Shown here one piece after another: positions 18,701 through 26,464 of a stretch of DNA of 64,000 nucleotides. Positions within the stretch are counted from its first letter, which is position 1, and each line of letters opens with the position of its first letter. This DNA is from Sipunculus nudus (Eukaryota > Annelida > Sipuncula > Golfingiida > Sipunculidae): assembly GCA_026874595.1 (NCBI GenBank), contig JAPPUL010000089.1, positions 799,284 to 863,283 of the forward strand, written 5' to 3'. Both the position numbers and the translations under genes were made by a program. The notes beneath the pieces are model-generated. The model saw nothing but the letters and a program-made list of their open reading frames with translations. It was not told the origin of the DNA and searched no databases.

Positions 18701-20048
18701 TTACGTAGATGAAGAGATATTAAGCGAGTACGGCTATTATCTATTAACAGAGGAAAAGACGAAGAAAGCAAAGAGAATACTAAACAATGTAATAAGGAAT
18801 GGTAAAATATATCCTAAAAGCTATTATTATCTTGGTTTGCTGTATGAAAAAGAAAGAGATTTAGAAAAGAGTATAGAAAGTTATGTAAAAGGACTTTTTG
18901 CCTATTATTATATAAAGCTTGGAGAAGATAAATTTTTTGAAAGGATAAGTAACATATCGGGGATAACAAATCAAAAACACATGATGGACGAGGAGATGGA
19001 ACGTGCAATAATCTCCGTACGTAAAGACACAGATCCCTTAAACAAACAGTTACAGTCAGCATTTTTTAATAAGATAGGAGAAAACATATTAACAAGAGCA
19101 AGTTATCTAAGCAATAGTATAGAAGAGGAAAAGCTTGCTAAAGAACGTATAATAAAGATCGCAGAAAAGAGCTTTCAATTAGCGATTGAAAAGGATATAA
19201 AAAATCATATACCGTGGGAAAACTTAGGTAATATAGTATATGACAAGACAATGCAAGCAACAAGTGATTTCATAAAGAACTTACCTAAGGGCGAAATTAT
19301 AAAGTATAACAATTTAACTCAATTAAGAGACTCAACTCAATTTAAGAAAGCAAAATACTACTATTCTAATGCACTGAATTTAATGATTGACAAAAGGATG
19401 GAATATGATAAAAATGATAAGCTATGGAAGAATCTAATTCAGGCAGTAAAGTCTAATAAGATAAACGCAGATTTATTCTACAAAATAGGCTATATACTAT
19501 ATAGAGAAAACAAATACAAGAATGCAAGCGAAGTATGGCACTCGATAAAGACAATCCCTGCAATGAAGTTTAATCCGTCACTTAATTTTGCCCTTGCAAA
19601 TTCGTATATAAGGCTTGGAGATCATCTTGAGGCAAGAAGACATTATAAAAACATAATCGACTTTTATGAACCCTTGGCTCATAAATATAGAAATAATCCC
19701 GATCCCAAAAACTCAAAACAAAACCATATATTTGCCAAATTAACACAAAGTCATAATAATCTTGGAGTATCCTATCACATAATGAGTGAGAAATTGGGTA
19801 ATTACCAGCTGAAAGAATATGCAAGATTACACTATTTTCAGGCAAGAGAATATGCATCACGACTTAATAATTCTGCTTTAGTTGCAAAGGAATTATGGAA
19901 TCAAAATATTCTTAATTATAATTATGTTGCATTGCAAAATGCTAATATTTCATTAAAAAAGAGATTACAAGCACAATACAAAAGATACAAAACACGTAAC
20001 CCCTTAGATTATATGCTGATTGAAGACATAGAATTTGTTTTGAAATAA
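15708..20048 (+). CDS. Giant membrane-anchored TPR protein with acidic N-terminal half
   Basis: A 1446-residue protein, the largest in the window. Residues 1-600 are low-complexity and very acidic (Glu, Asp, Gly, Ser), with internal repeats such as four AEDTL units. A single transmembrane segment lies at about 684-704 (RLIASILLLAGLIIPLWLF), preceded by basic residues, which suggests the acidic half is cytoplasmic and the rest periplasmic. After it come many helical TPR-like units (YYLGLLYEKERDLEKSIESY; FYKIGYILYRENKYKNASE). A GGAG site eight bases before the ATG fixes the start. Large TPR membrane proteins of spirochaetes include flagellar collar proteins, so a motor or envelope scaffold role is possible, but no specific family is recognised. 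Confidence 0.7.
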   Translation: MSEKEKNHDSLEFNEGEEQVLEKLLKGLNVEGDEEIKRSELEPSSTSTRSLEGDIGLEGGNEGAYAVEKESKEEVSFEKANPQVHYERPKLKTDKKKRVTKEGIDKLFKDLDMTLAGGTPPEEEPLGKDLETDKQASDMSNLVSAGSLGSRDEGGDEGGGGNELDKGLDKESDKEKGLEDVEVVESVSGMDEDTVLEDTLGGGLLGGGLLEETEEKGSEWDAEKEEEFVDISWTEGEEGVDVVGDGVEEGAGDGVEDGVAKEEQLSKESEGLEERQGKESDKLSSDGLIKESLNDIDEAILEEEVDEPKIDFKEVIKAKESGVKGVEHGDYEESEASEVRAQTNDLVDFEENINKSEEDLSAMVAEDTLAEDTLAEDTLAEDTLAEGLKGEADILLNEGSDESESEYVKSEFTSLKEFEDYAESASDAGGAVESSVEGEIEESKDIVSESAEQAKEEPEVFSQGVDMLSGVGSSIESQEEGVEDKEELEEELEEELREEVSSLEEAEELIKSVSEPTLNVAEPTKDIEDMYKEEGIGESVDIEASSTIQPVMNAEKDETIELKGDEASLSEIELPDESMPSKLVEEAKPETALAFTEEDIKAIQKNISTFPPMLASVTKDTIINERLPKEDLDELTHLIINKPDIVIIKNYLENKRNIKIDITKDKQVKRIARAEDISERPSLARLIASILLLAGLIIPLWLFILKPYMESESKYKEGITDIKKGTNYYEEAINKFLIAKGNTEGNRKWYLKYAKAFMEENNPQAYYYAHIFLAGDEALNKQFLQKYKTMDREGNSFHRNGFHRNGLQNDIRKWKPGQSEQNKEKIAKDKTGNKHKDKLEKGVLNYLPNDKEAHLLLGEVYKKKALWAAYNASTINGQYNFDDVEYYLSQALYRGYKPLLDKDQLDIEVLDKEARTYILWTKLLHELKPEKSSNKSLTRAENNFNKILTIDSESPKGLYGLLYIYLTKIDLTKDVKSKEKLKELIRSIDYSIERLEIDYVDEEILSEYGYYLLTEEKTKKAKRILNNVIRNGKIYPKSYYYLGLLYEKERDLEKSIESYVKGLFAYYYIKLGEDKFFERISNISGITNQKHMMDEEMERAIISVRKDTDPLNKQLQSAFFNKIGENILTRASYLSNSIEEEKLAKERIIKIAEKSFQLAIEKDIKNHIPWENLGNIVYDKTMQATSDFIKNLPKGEIIKYNNLTQLRDSTQFKKAKYYYSNALNLMIDKRMEYDKNDKLWKNLIQAVKSNKINADLFYKIGYILYRENKYKNASEVWHSIKTIPAMKFNPSLNFALANSYIRLGDHLEARRHYKNIIDFYEPLAHKYRNNPDPKNSKQNHIFAKLTQSHNNLGVSYHIMSEKLGNYQLKEYARLHYFQAREYASRLNNSALVAKELWNQNILNYNYVALQNANISLKKRLQAQYKRYKTRNPLDYMLIEDIEFVLK
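16800..16859 (+). repeat. Four exact 15 bp tandem repeats (AEDTL) in the TPR gene
   Basis: The unit GCAGAAGATACTCTT is present four times without mismatch, followed by a partial fifth. Each unit encodes AEDTL. The perfect identity suggests recent expansion, and the period keeps the reading frame. Confidence 0.95.
18095..18124 (+). repeat. 15 bp tandem duplication in the TPR gene
   Basis: TTTTCATCGAAATGG occurs twice in direct tandem, giving the protein repeat FHRNG-FHRNG just after the membrane segment. It is in frame. Confidence 0.9.
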
Positions 20049-20057
20049 AGCTTTATT
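20044..20057. terminator. Palindrome shared by two convergent stop codons
   Basis: AATAAAGCTTTATT is a perfect 14 bp palindrome. It contains the TPR gene stop and reaches into the stop of the convergent lpxL-type gene, 7 bp away. It could act as a weak two-way transcript end; the stem is AT-rich and there is no loop. Confidence 0.25.
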
Positions 20058-20973
20058 ATTTAATTTGCCTCTTAGTTTTCCATCTGTCATGGAACCACCA
20101 CCACTGCTCAGGACACTCACGTATTGCCTGTTCCAACAAATATGTAAATTCTTGTGTTGTCTTTTGCAGGAATTCAGATAACCCAAGCTCGTAGAAACAT
20201 GATACCTCTTTTAGCAATATGACATGCTCATTGGTATCTACTCTATTTATTAAACATAGTAGTATCGGCACTTCTAACCTATATGACAAAAGGGCCGGGC
20301 CTTTTGCTGTTGATGCTTCTTTTTCAAAAAATGATACGTATATTCCATTTACTGCTTGATTTTGATCCATAAGAAATATTAGTATTTCATTACTTTTAAG
20401 CGCCTTTAGCCCTTTTTCATAAACATCTTCTCGACGTATAAGCTTCGCTGGATAAGAAGTTCGTAGCTCGTATACATATTTATCTATATACTCATTATCA
20501 AAAGGTCGGTATATCCCATTAAGACTATAGCCTAAATTAGATATAGCTTTAGTCATTAATTCCCAATTGCCATAATGTCCTGTTACAAGAATTAATCCCC
20601 TCCCCTCTGCCATTCTTGACTCCAAAAGATTAAGTCCTTTAAAACTTATACTATATCTTGTGTCAAATCCCTCTTGTCTCAGCCAAGCTAATATTAAAAA
20701 CTCTGATATTGAATAAAAGGTATTTACAAAAACTTTTTTTGTTAATACTGAAATATTTACTTTGTCACTTTGATTAAATACCATATTAAGGCGTGTACGT
20801 ACACCTTTGCGGATATGCGATGGTAAAACGTAATAGGCTATATTTGCAAAACAAAAGCCAAACTTATAAAAATACCTTATAGGTATAAGCTTTAAAACAT
20901 TTGTCAGGAACAACATAAATGCATATTCAACTGCACAAACAACTTTTCCCTTCTTATGTGCCTTATTAGCCAT
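20056..20973 (-). CDS. LpxL/HtrB-family lipid A acyltransferase
   Basis: Adds a secondary acyl chain to lipid A precursors at the inner membrane. The 305-residue protein has an N-terminal hydrophobic helix (about residues 15-35), the catalytic HYGNWE (H-x4-E) near residue 131, a QNQAVNGIYVSFF block and the C-terminal WWWFHDRWK signature of the LpxL/LpxM family. It starts 3 bp after a small orf that itself follows lolD, so all three appear co-transcribed. Together with lpxC nearby it implies a lipid A outer membrane. Which acyl chain or position is used cannot be read from sequence. Confidence 0.92.
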   Translation of the reverse strand: MANKAHKKGKVVCAVEYAFMLFLTNVLKLIPIRYFYKFGFCFANIAYYVLPSHIRKGVRTRLNMVFNQSDKVNISVLTKKVFVNTFYSISEFLILAWLRQEGFDTRYSISFKGLNLLESRMAEGRGLILVTGHYGNWELMTKAISNLGYSLNGIYRPFDNEYIDKYVYELRTSYPAKLIRREDVYEKGLKALKSNEILIFLMDQNQAVNGIYVSFFEKEASTAKGPALLSYRLEVPILLCLINRVDTNEHVILLKEVSCFYELGLSEFLQKTTQEFTYLLEQAIRECPEQWWWFHDRWKTKRQIK

Positions 20974-20976
20974 AAA

Positions 20977-21222
20977 TTAGACTAGTAAATTAACTCCTCT
21001 TGTCTCTTCTAAAGATTGTTCTAGGGAAATAGTCGTAGGTTCAGCTTCTTCTACCTCGCGTTCTTTATATCGTACCTCAACTCTTCTTACCTCTTCTACC
21101 TTATCTACTTGTGCCTCATCGCCCGAAACATTCATACTATCTTCTATCTCAGGCTTGGAACTAGTTCCTAAACTAGAAGATATTGATGAGGCATAATCAT
21201 ACGACTGCACAAATATTTCCAT
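20977..21222 (-). CDS. Small acidic protein between lolD and lpxL, unrecognised
   Basis: An 81-residue protein from the ATG at 21222, which has a strong AGGAGGG site eight bases upstream; an in-frame ATG eight codons earlier lacks one. It starts MEIFVQSYDYASS, has a Ser-rich stretch, a charged middle (VEEVRRVEVRYKEREVEEAE) and ends GVNLLV. There is no signal peptide or membrane segment. It lies 13 bp after lolD and 3 bp before the acyltransferase, so it is almost certainly translated with them. No family is recognised. Confidence 0.65.
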   Translation of the reverse strand: MEIFVQSYDYASSISSSLGTSSKPEIEDSMNVSGDEAQVDKVEEVRRVEVRYKEREVEEAEPTTISLEQSLEETRGVNLLV

Positions 21223-21235
21223 ACCTTTGTCCCTC

Positions 21236-21904
21236 CTATTTTTCATTTATCTTACCATAGGATAATTTAACCATTCTATCTGCATCTGAAAACCTATTTA
21301 AATTATGTGTAACTAGCAATATAGTTATATCTGTCTTTCTTTTAAGACTCCATAATAGTTTATGCACATCCTCACTATTCTTCTCATCTAAATTTCCTGT
21401 TGGCTCGTCTGCAAATAGTATATCAGGATTATTTATTAATGCTCGGGCTATTGCAACACGTTGTTGCTCTCCTCCTGATAATTCGCTTGGCTTGTGAGAT
21501 GCTCTGCTTAAAAGTCCTACCATCTTTAATAACGCTCTTGCCCGATGCTCTGCCTCCTTCCTATTAAAGGTAACATTCAAATAGGGCAACATAACATTCT
21601 CCTGTGCCGTAAAATCTTTTAACAGATTATGAAACTGAAATACAAAACCCATATGTTTACTCCGAAATAGGGAAAGCTCATCCTCACTAAGCAAGTTTAT
21701 ATCCATACCCTCTACTAACACCTTTCCCCTATTCGGAACATCAAGTCCTCCAAGTAAATTTAATAACGTACTCTTTCCACAGCCACTCTCTCCTGTTATT
21801 GCTACTATTTCTCCCCGGGATACCTCAAAATCTACTCCGTTTAAAACCTCAACCTCTAATACCCCATTACGGTAACTTTTATATAACCCTTCGACTTCTA
21901 TCAC
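21236..21904 (-). CDS. lolD: LolD-type ABC transporter ATPase
   Basis: ATPase of a lipoprotein-releasing or MacB-like transporter at the inner membrane. In 222 residues it shows Walker A GESGCGKST, the LSGGEQQRVAIARAL signature, Walker B ILFADEPTGNLD and the switch His in LLVTHN. The start is a GTG at 21904 with AAGGAAA just before it. The permease gene lies about 110 bp upstream on the same strand, which makes a LolC/E partner likely; MacB-type export is the main alternative. Confidence 0.88.
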   Translation of the reverse strand: MIEVEGLYKSYRNGVLEVEVLNGVDFEVSRGEIVAITGESGCGKSTLLNLLGGLDVPNRGKVLVEGMDINLLSEDELSLFRSKHMGFVFQFHNLLKDFTAQENVMLPYLNVTFNRKEAEHRARALLKMVGLLSRASHKPSELSGGEQQRVAIARALINNPDILFADEPTGNLDEKNSEDVHKLLWSLKRKTDITILLVTHNLNRFSDADRMVKLSYGKINEK

Positions 21905-22012
21905 CTTATTTCCTTCTAATTTAGTATTTACTGCTATTTTTAAGCTCTCCTTTTTATATTATTAACTTTATTAACTCCTTAATCTCGCCTACTCTCTCTC
22001 GCCTACTAAAAC

Positions 22013-23449
22013 TCATTTATATTTCAAACTCTCTGATATGCTCTTCCTTAATCTCCTCCTTACCGAAAAATATGCTCCCCCAACTGATACCATTATTCCA
22101 AGAAATACTAGCAAATACATATCTTTTAAATTTAATTTATATTCAAAATCATCAAGATGTCCTAGGGTTCCTGAAAAAAAACGCCACTCTGTATACATCC
22201 CTTCCCATCCCATATAGTTATGCACACTCCCCAATACCATATTATAAAATAGTTCAAACAGCTTTATTATATCATTTAACGAAAGTACTAATAATATACC
22301 AAATAGTATCCCTACACTACATCCCACAAAGCCTATTATATAACCATATATCGTAAAAACCTTTTCTACTCTACCGCTTCTTACACCAAATGTTTTTAGT
22401 ATCCCTATCTCTCGTCTTTTATCTAAGACTATTATATTTAAATTTATGTAGACTGTTATAACTACTGAGAAAAGCACTATTATAAATAATATTACCGCCA
22501 TTATTCGCTCTTCCCACTTAAAAGCGTAGATTAAATGTCCATTTAAAACCTCCCATGTCGATACCCGGTACCCTAGTAGGTGCTCATTTAATTTAAGTGA
22601 TACTTTATCTACATCTTCTACACTGTAAAGCTTTAACCCTAAGCCCGTTAGTAGCGGATAGCTTTTGCCTCGTAGCTTTATTCGGGCATTATATACTAGC
22701 TCGCCTGTCTTTAGATTAGAAAATACCAGGCTTTTATCATATTCCTCGTAGCCTGACCTATATACTCCTACCACCTTTAACCTGTAAGTTGAAAGATTGC
22801 CTAAACCCATATCCCCGCCATCTTCTTCTTCACCTCGAATGCCATCTGATAGATTAAAAAGCTCATTTTCTACTCCTCCTAAACCCTTCTCTCGAGATAC
22901 CAATAGATACAAAACAGGCCCTCCACCTTCATCCACCAACTTCAAGAATTCTTTATGCTCAACTTCGTCCTTGCTAAATCGTCTTGCCAGCTCCTCCCCT
23001 ATCACTATAGAGAACTTCGAATTAAGTGCATATTCACCTGATATTATCTTGAAATTATCACGCAGACTATCATCTTCTTTATATGAATCCTCACTTGCAA
23101 AACGTATTACAACTCCAAAATATCTACTGTCTTTTCCCTTAATAAGACCATGCGATAGGTAAAATGGTACCATTATCTTTATCTTATCTTCAAGCCCTAT
23201 TTCATTAATCTTTTTGGAAAGACTTTCTACATCATATAAATTACCCTTACTTATTTGTATATGATAATCTTTATTCATATGTTTTAAAAGAACACTATCA
23301 TGGAATCCGTTCACGATAGACATGACAACCAATGGCACAAACACTGATAGACTAACTATTATAAACGCTATTAACGATATTCGTGATATTAAGCCTCTGC
23401 CTCTAGATTCCTTCAAAAATCTTAGCGCTATTAATATATCATACTTCAT
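22013..23449 (-). CDS. LolC/LolE-type FtsX-family permease
   Basis: A 478-residue membrane protein that would pass outer-membrane lipoproteins to a carrier. It opens like LolC/LolE (IALRFLKESRGRGLISRISL, then a membrane helix at about 27-50), has a large periplasmic domain and ends with three helices in the FtsX arrangement (about 315-340, 370-400, 445-465; EIGILKTFGVRSG lies between). Only one permease gene is visible, so the transporter may be a homodimer, as in bacteria with a single LolF-type protein, or a second copy lies elsewhere. Confidence 0.85.
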   Translation of the reverse strand: MKYDILIALRFLKESRGRGLISRISLIAFIIVSLSVFVPLVVMSIVNGFHDSVLLKHMNKDYHIQISKGNLYDVESLSKKINEIGLEDKIKIMVPFYLSHGLIKGKDSRYFGVVIRFASEDSYKEDDSLRDNFKIISGEYALNSKFSIVIGEELARRFSKDEVEHKEFLKLVDEGGGPVLYLLVSREKGLGGVENELFNLSDGIRGEEEDGGDMGLGNLSTYRLKVVGVYRSGYEEYDKSLVFSNLKTGELVYNARIKLRGKSYPLLTGLGLKLYSVEDVDKVSLKLNEHLLGYRVSTWEVLNGHLIYAFKWEERIMAVILFIIVLFSVVITVYINLNIIVLDKRREIGILKTFGVRSGRVEKVFTIYGYIIGFVGCSVGILFGILLVLSLNDIIKLFELFYNMVLGSVHNYMGWEGMYTEWRFFSGTLGHLDDFEYKLNLKDMYLLVFLGIMVSVGGAYFSVRRRLRKSISESLKYK

Positions 23450-23536
23450 TATTTTTTTTTTATATCTTTATACGCTTTCTTGAAAAAGCATGAGCATCTA
23501 TCTTATTATTTAATGCATATGAATTATTTAATGCTT

Positions 23537-24454
23537 ATGAAAGAAACTGCCCTATCTAATAATATTGTCATTAAAGGATTTGGCCTACACAAAAATAACT
23601 TCAATATCATTAATATTAAACCTAATATTAATAACAATATATCTTTTTCTTTTAATAATCACAATGTTACCTTAAATGCCACAGTAAATAATGTCTTTGA
23701 TACTAATTTAAATATTGCTTTTAAGTATAATGACTTCTATGCCAGGAGTACTGAACACCTTTTAAGTGCTCTTTTTATTCTCAATATCACCAGCTGTAAT
23801 ATTAACTTTGTACTCGGCGATGAGGTGCCCGCTCTTGATGGTTCCTCTTTTGAATTTATTAAACGTATCCTAAAGTCAAAGCCATATGTCACTAATAATT
23901 ACATGCCCTTTATTAACCTTACATGTCCTATTGCCATTAAAACAAACGATAGCTTTATTGCCGCTTTGCCAAATTATAATAATTCAATCTCTTTTAACGC
24001 TTTTATTCACTTTAAAGAATATAACCTAAAACAACATTGCAAAACCACATTCTCTAAAGCCAAATTCATTAACCAGATCGCTAAAGCTAGAACTTTTGGC
24101 TTTTATGATATGTGGGATTCTCTTAAAAAACAAGGGAAGGCCCTTGGCGCTAATTACCAAAATACTCAAGTATTTCAAAAAGATAAGCTCATTAACCCTT
24201 CTAATCTACATAATGAAGCCGCAAGACATAAAATACTTGACTTTTGTGCCGCTCTTGCTTTATTAAAATTTAGAGTTTGTGCTAACTTCTTCTTATATAA
24301 ATCCGGGCACCACTTAGACTTACTCTTTGTTCAAGAACTTAATAAACTCCTGCTTACCTCAAAACCCTATCCTCATAACTCCCAAAATAAAAAAAATACT
24401 ATAACAGACCAAAAGTTTATTCATAACCTTATAAAACAACATTTCAATTACTAG
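23537..24454 (+). CDS. lpxC: UDP-3-O-acyl-N-acetylglucosamine deacetylase LpxC
   Basis: Zinc enzyme that commits sugar to lipid A synthesis. Zinc and active-site blocks are present: STEHLLSAL (first His), DEVPALDGSS, KARTFGF, AARHKILD (second His and the Asp) and SGHHLDLLF (late His). The start at 23537 gives 305 residues and the usual short lead before GFGLH; ATGs at 23531 and 23480 are also in frame, and none has a clear Shine-Dalgarno site. The protein is very rich in Asn and the sense strand is poor in G, unlike its neighbours. Confidence 0.93.
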   Translation: MKETALSNNIVIKGFGLHKNNFNIINIKPNINNNISFSFNNHNVTLNATVNNVFDTNLNIAFKYNDFYARSTEHLLSALFILNITSCNINFVLGDEVPALDGSSFEFIKRILKSKPYVTNNYMPFINLTCPIAIKTNDSFIAALPNYNNSISFNAFIHFKEYNLKQHCKTTFSKAKFINQIAKARTFGFYDMWDSLKKQGKALGANYQNTQVFQKDKLINPSNLHNEAARHKILDFCAALALLKFRVCANFFLYKSGHHLDLLFVQELNKLLLTSKPYPHNSQNKKNTITDQKFIHNLIKQHFNY

Positions 24455-24472
24455 AAGAAAGGTACTACGTAC

Positions 24473-25318
24473 TTAAGAAAGTCCTCTTAGTAATAAATCA
24501 TACTGTTTTAACTCTGTTAGCTTGCCTCGCTTAAGAAGCCCTTTCATTATTATATTCACTTTCTTTATAAGCTCTTTTTTCGTCTGCTCCTCATATGCCT
24601 TTGTAAGCATTTTAAGACTTAATATCTTAATAAGTGCCCGAACTCGAAAGGCATCCATTACTTCATATCTTTTAGATAATTGATCTTTATGCCCTCCTCG
24701 CTTTATAATTAGCTTCTTTTCAAGATAGTATATTGGGTATATGCTGCAAAGACGTAGCCAGTAATCATAATCCTCACAGGCTTTAAGACTCTCATCAAAA
24801 TATCCTATCCTATCCAAAACTTCACGACTAAATAGTATTGAAGAGGCACTTATTATACAAAGAGGTAAGCATCTTTCATATATATGTCCGCTATACTTCT
24901 TGTGACGCTTTTTTTGATTAAGATGTTTTCCGTTTTTAAGCCACTTTTCATCTGTATAGATAGCTTTATAATACCCTTTCCGTCTAAGTATTTTAAGTTC
25001 TTCCGCTATCTTGTCACAAGCCCATAAATCATCTGAATCCAAAAACGATATATATTCTCCTGTTGCACTCAATAAGCCGCAGTTTCGAGCTGCACTTACC
25101 CCCCGGCTACTTGACCTATATATATATACTATTCTATCAAGAGAAGCCCCGTAACGTTTAATTATATACTCCATACTCCCATCTATAGAACCATCATCTA
25201 CAACTATTATTTCAATATCTTTATAACTTTGACGCAAAACACTTTCTATTGCCTCACTCAAAAAATACTTTCTGTCCTTAGTTGGGATTATTACACTTAC
25301 TTTGGGTCCTTCAAACAT
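24473..25318 (-). CDS. Family 2 glycosyltransferase
   Basis: A 281-residue GT-A fold enzyme that moves a sugar from a nucleotide donor. The N-terminal VSVIIPTKDRKYFL, the VVDDGS pair and the FLDSDDLW metal-binding DxD-type motif are clear, as is the ACEDYDYWLRLC block that carries the likely catalytic Asp. There is no membrane segment. Its place next to lpxC suggests a surface glycan target, but donor and acceptor are unknown. It converges on lpxC with an 18 bp gap. Confidence 0.87.
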   Translation of the reverse strand: MFEGPKVSVIIPTKDRKYFLSEAIESVLRQSYKDIEIIVVDDGSIDGSMEYIIKRYGASLDRIVYIYRSSSRGVSAARNCGLLSATGEYISFLDSDDLWACDKIAEELKILRRKGYYKAIYTDEKWLKNGKHLNQKKRHKKYSGHIYERCLPLCIISASSILFSREVLDRIGYFDESLKACEDYDYWLRLCSIYPIYYLEKKLIIKRGGHKDQLSKRYEVMDAFRVRALIKILSLKMLTKAYEEQTKKELIKKVNIIMKGLLKRGKLTELKQYDLLLRGLS

Positions 25319-25430
25319 CTTGAAAATTAAATCTGTGTCTTTAATTATAAATTCATTACATTATTAAAAGAAAATCCTTATACTTTTAGATAATACTAAA
25401 AGCAACTTTAACTTAATATGAGGTTTTTAG

Positions 25431-26441
25431 ATGTTAGACTATTTGATCTCTCTCAAAGATAGAATTATTGCAGGTGATGCTATTACATACGATGAGGCAT
25501 TATCTCTTACCAAAGGCAATATTAAAAGCTTTGATTTATTTTTATGTGCTAATGAAATACGACAACACTTTATGAACAAAGATATTGTGCTTTGTTCGAT
25601 AGTTAATGCTAAGTCTGGTGCTTGCCCTGAGGACTGTAGTTTCTGTTCGCAATCTTCAATTTATAATACTGATAGCCAGACTTACAAAATGATGGAATTT
25701 GATGCTCTTAAAGAAGCTGTTGATAATGCAGCAAGTAATGGTGCCGGGGAATTCTCTTTTGTTACTAGCGGACGCAAACTTGGTTCTAAAAAAGATGATA
25801 GCGAGATTAAACTCATTGCTAAGGCTATTGAATACACTAAGCAAAATACCAATATGGAGGCTTGTAGCTCGCTTGGGCTTATGTCTTTAGAGGAGCTTCG
25901 TTTACTAAAGGACGCTGGGATGGATCATTACCATCATAATTTAGAAACTGCAAAAAGCCACTTTGACAAAATAGTTTCTACTCATTCTTATGCGGATGAG
26001 ATACAAGCTGTTGTAAATGCCAAAAATGCTGGACTTAAGACTTGTTGTGGAGGTATTTTTGGCATGGGTGAGACTTGGCAACAAAGACTTGAGCTTGCTT
26101 TTAGTTTAAAAGAAATTGACGTTGATTCTGTGCCCATTAACTTTCTTGTTCCAGTCCCTAAAACCCCTCTTGGGAACCTAAAGCTCCTTGACCCTTATGA
26201 GGCGCTTAGCATTGTGTCGGTATTTCGTTTTATATTGCCTAATAAAAATATCATGGTGATGGGCGGTAGAGAAAAAGTATTAAGAGACATGCAATCATGG
26301 ATATTCTTTGCGGGTGCAAATGGTTTATTAATTGGCAACTACCTTACAACTAAAGGACGTTCTTATAAAGACGATCTTAATATGATTGAGGACCTTGGTT
26401 TTTCTACTAAAGCTCTTTGTTCTTCACATCATAAAGATTAA
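25431..26441 (+). CDS. bioB: Biotin synthase
   Basis: Radical SAM enzyme that inserts sulfur into dethiobiotin. The CPEDCSFC motif (Cys near 65, 69 and 72) binds the SAM cluster. AKSGACPEDC, ACSSLGL, YHHNLETA and CCGGIFGMGE match the family and hold the ligands of the second cluster. The length of 336 is normal. A GAGG site lies seven bases before the ATG. No other bio gene is in the window, so biotin synthesis genes are scattered or the cell takes up dethiobiotin. Confidence 0.96.
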   Translation: MLDYLISLKDRIIAGDAITYDEALSLTKGNIKSFDLFLCANEIRQHFMNKDIVLCSIVNAKSGACPEDCSFCSQSSIYNTDSQTYKMMEFDALKEAVDNAASNGAGEFSFVTSGRKLGSKKDDSEIKLIAKAIEYTKQNTNMEACSSLGLMSLEELRLLKDAGMDHYHHNLETAKSHFDKIVSTHSYADEIQAVVNAKNAGLKTCCGGIFGMGETWQQRLELAFSLKEIDVDSVPINFLVPVPKTPLGNLKLLDPYEALSIVSVFRFILPNKNIMVMGGREKVLRDMQSWIFFAGANGLLIGNYLTTKGRSYKDDLNMIEDLGFSTKALCSSHHKD

Positions 26442-26464
26442 AAACAGATTAAAAAGTCGATTAA

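Noticed and set aside
23537-24454. lpxC as a gene transferred from outside
   Set aside because: Its odd composition matches the local plus-strand bias of its neighbours, so inversion or regional skew is a simpler reading.
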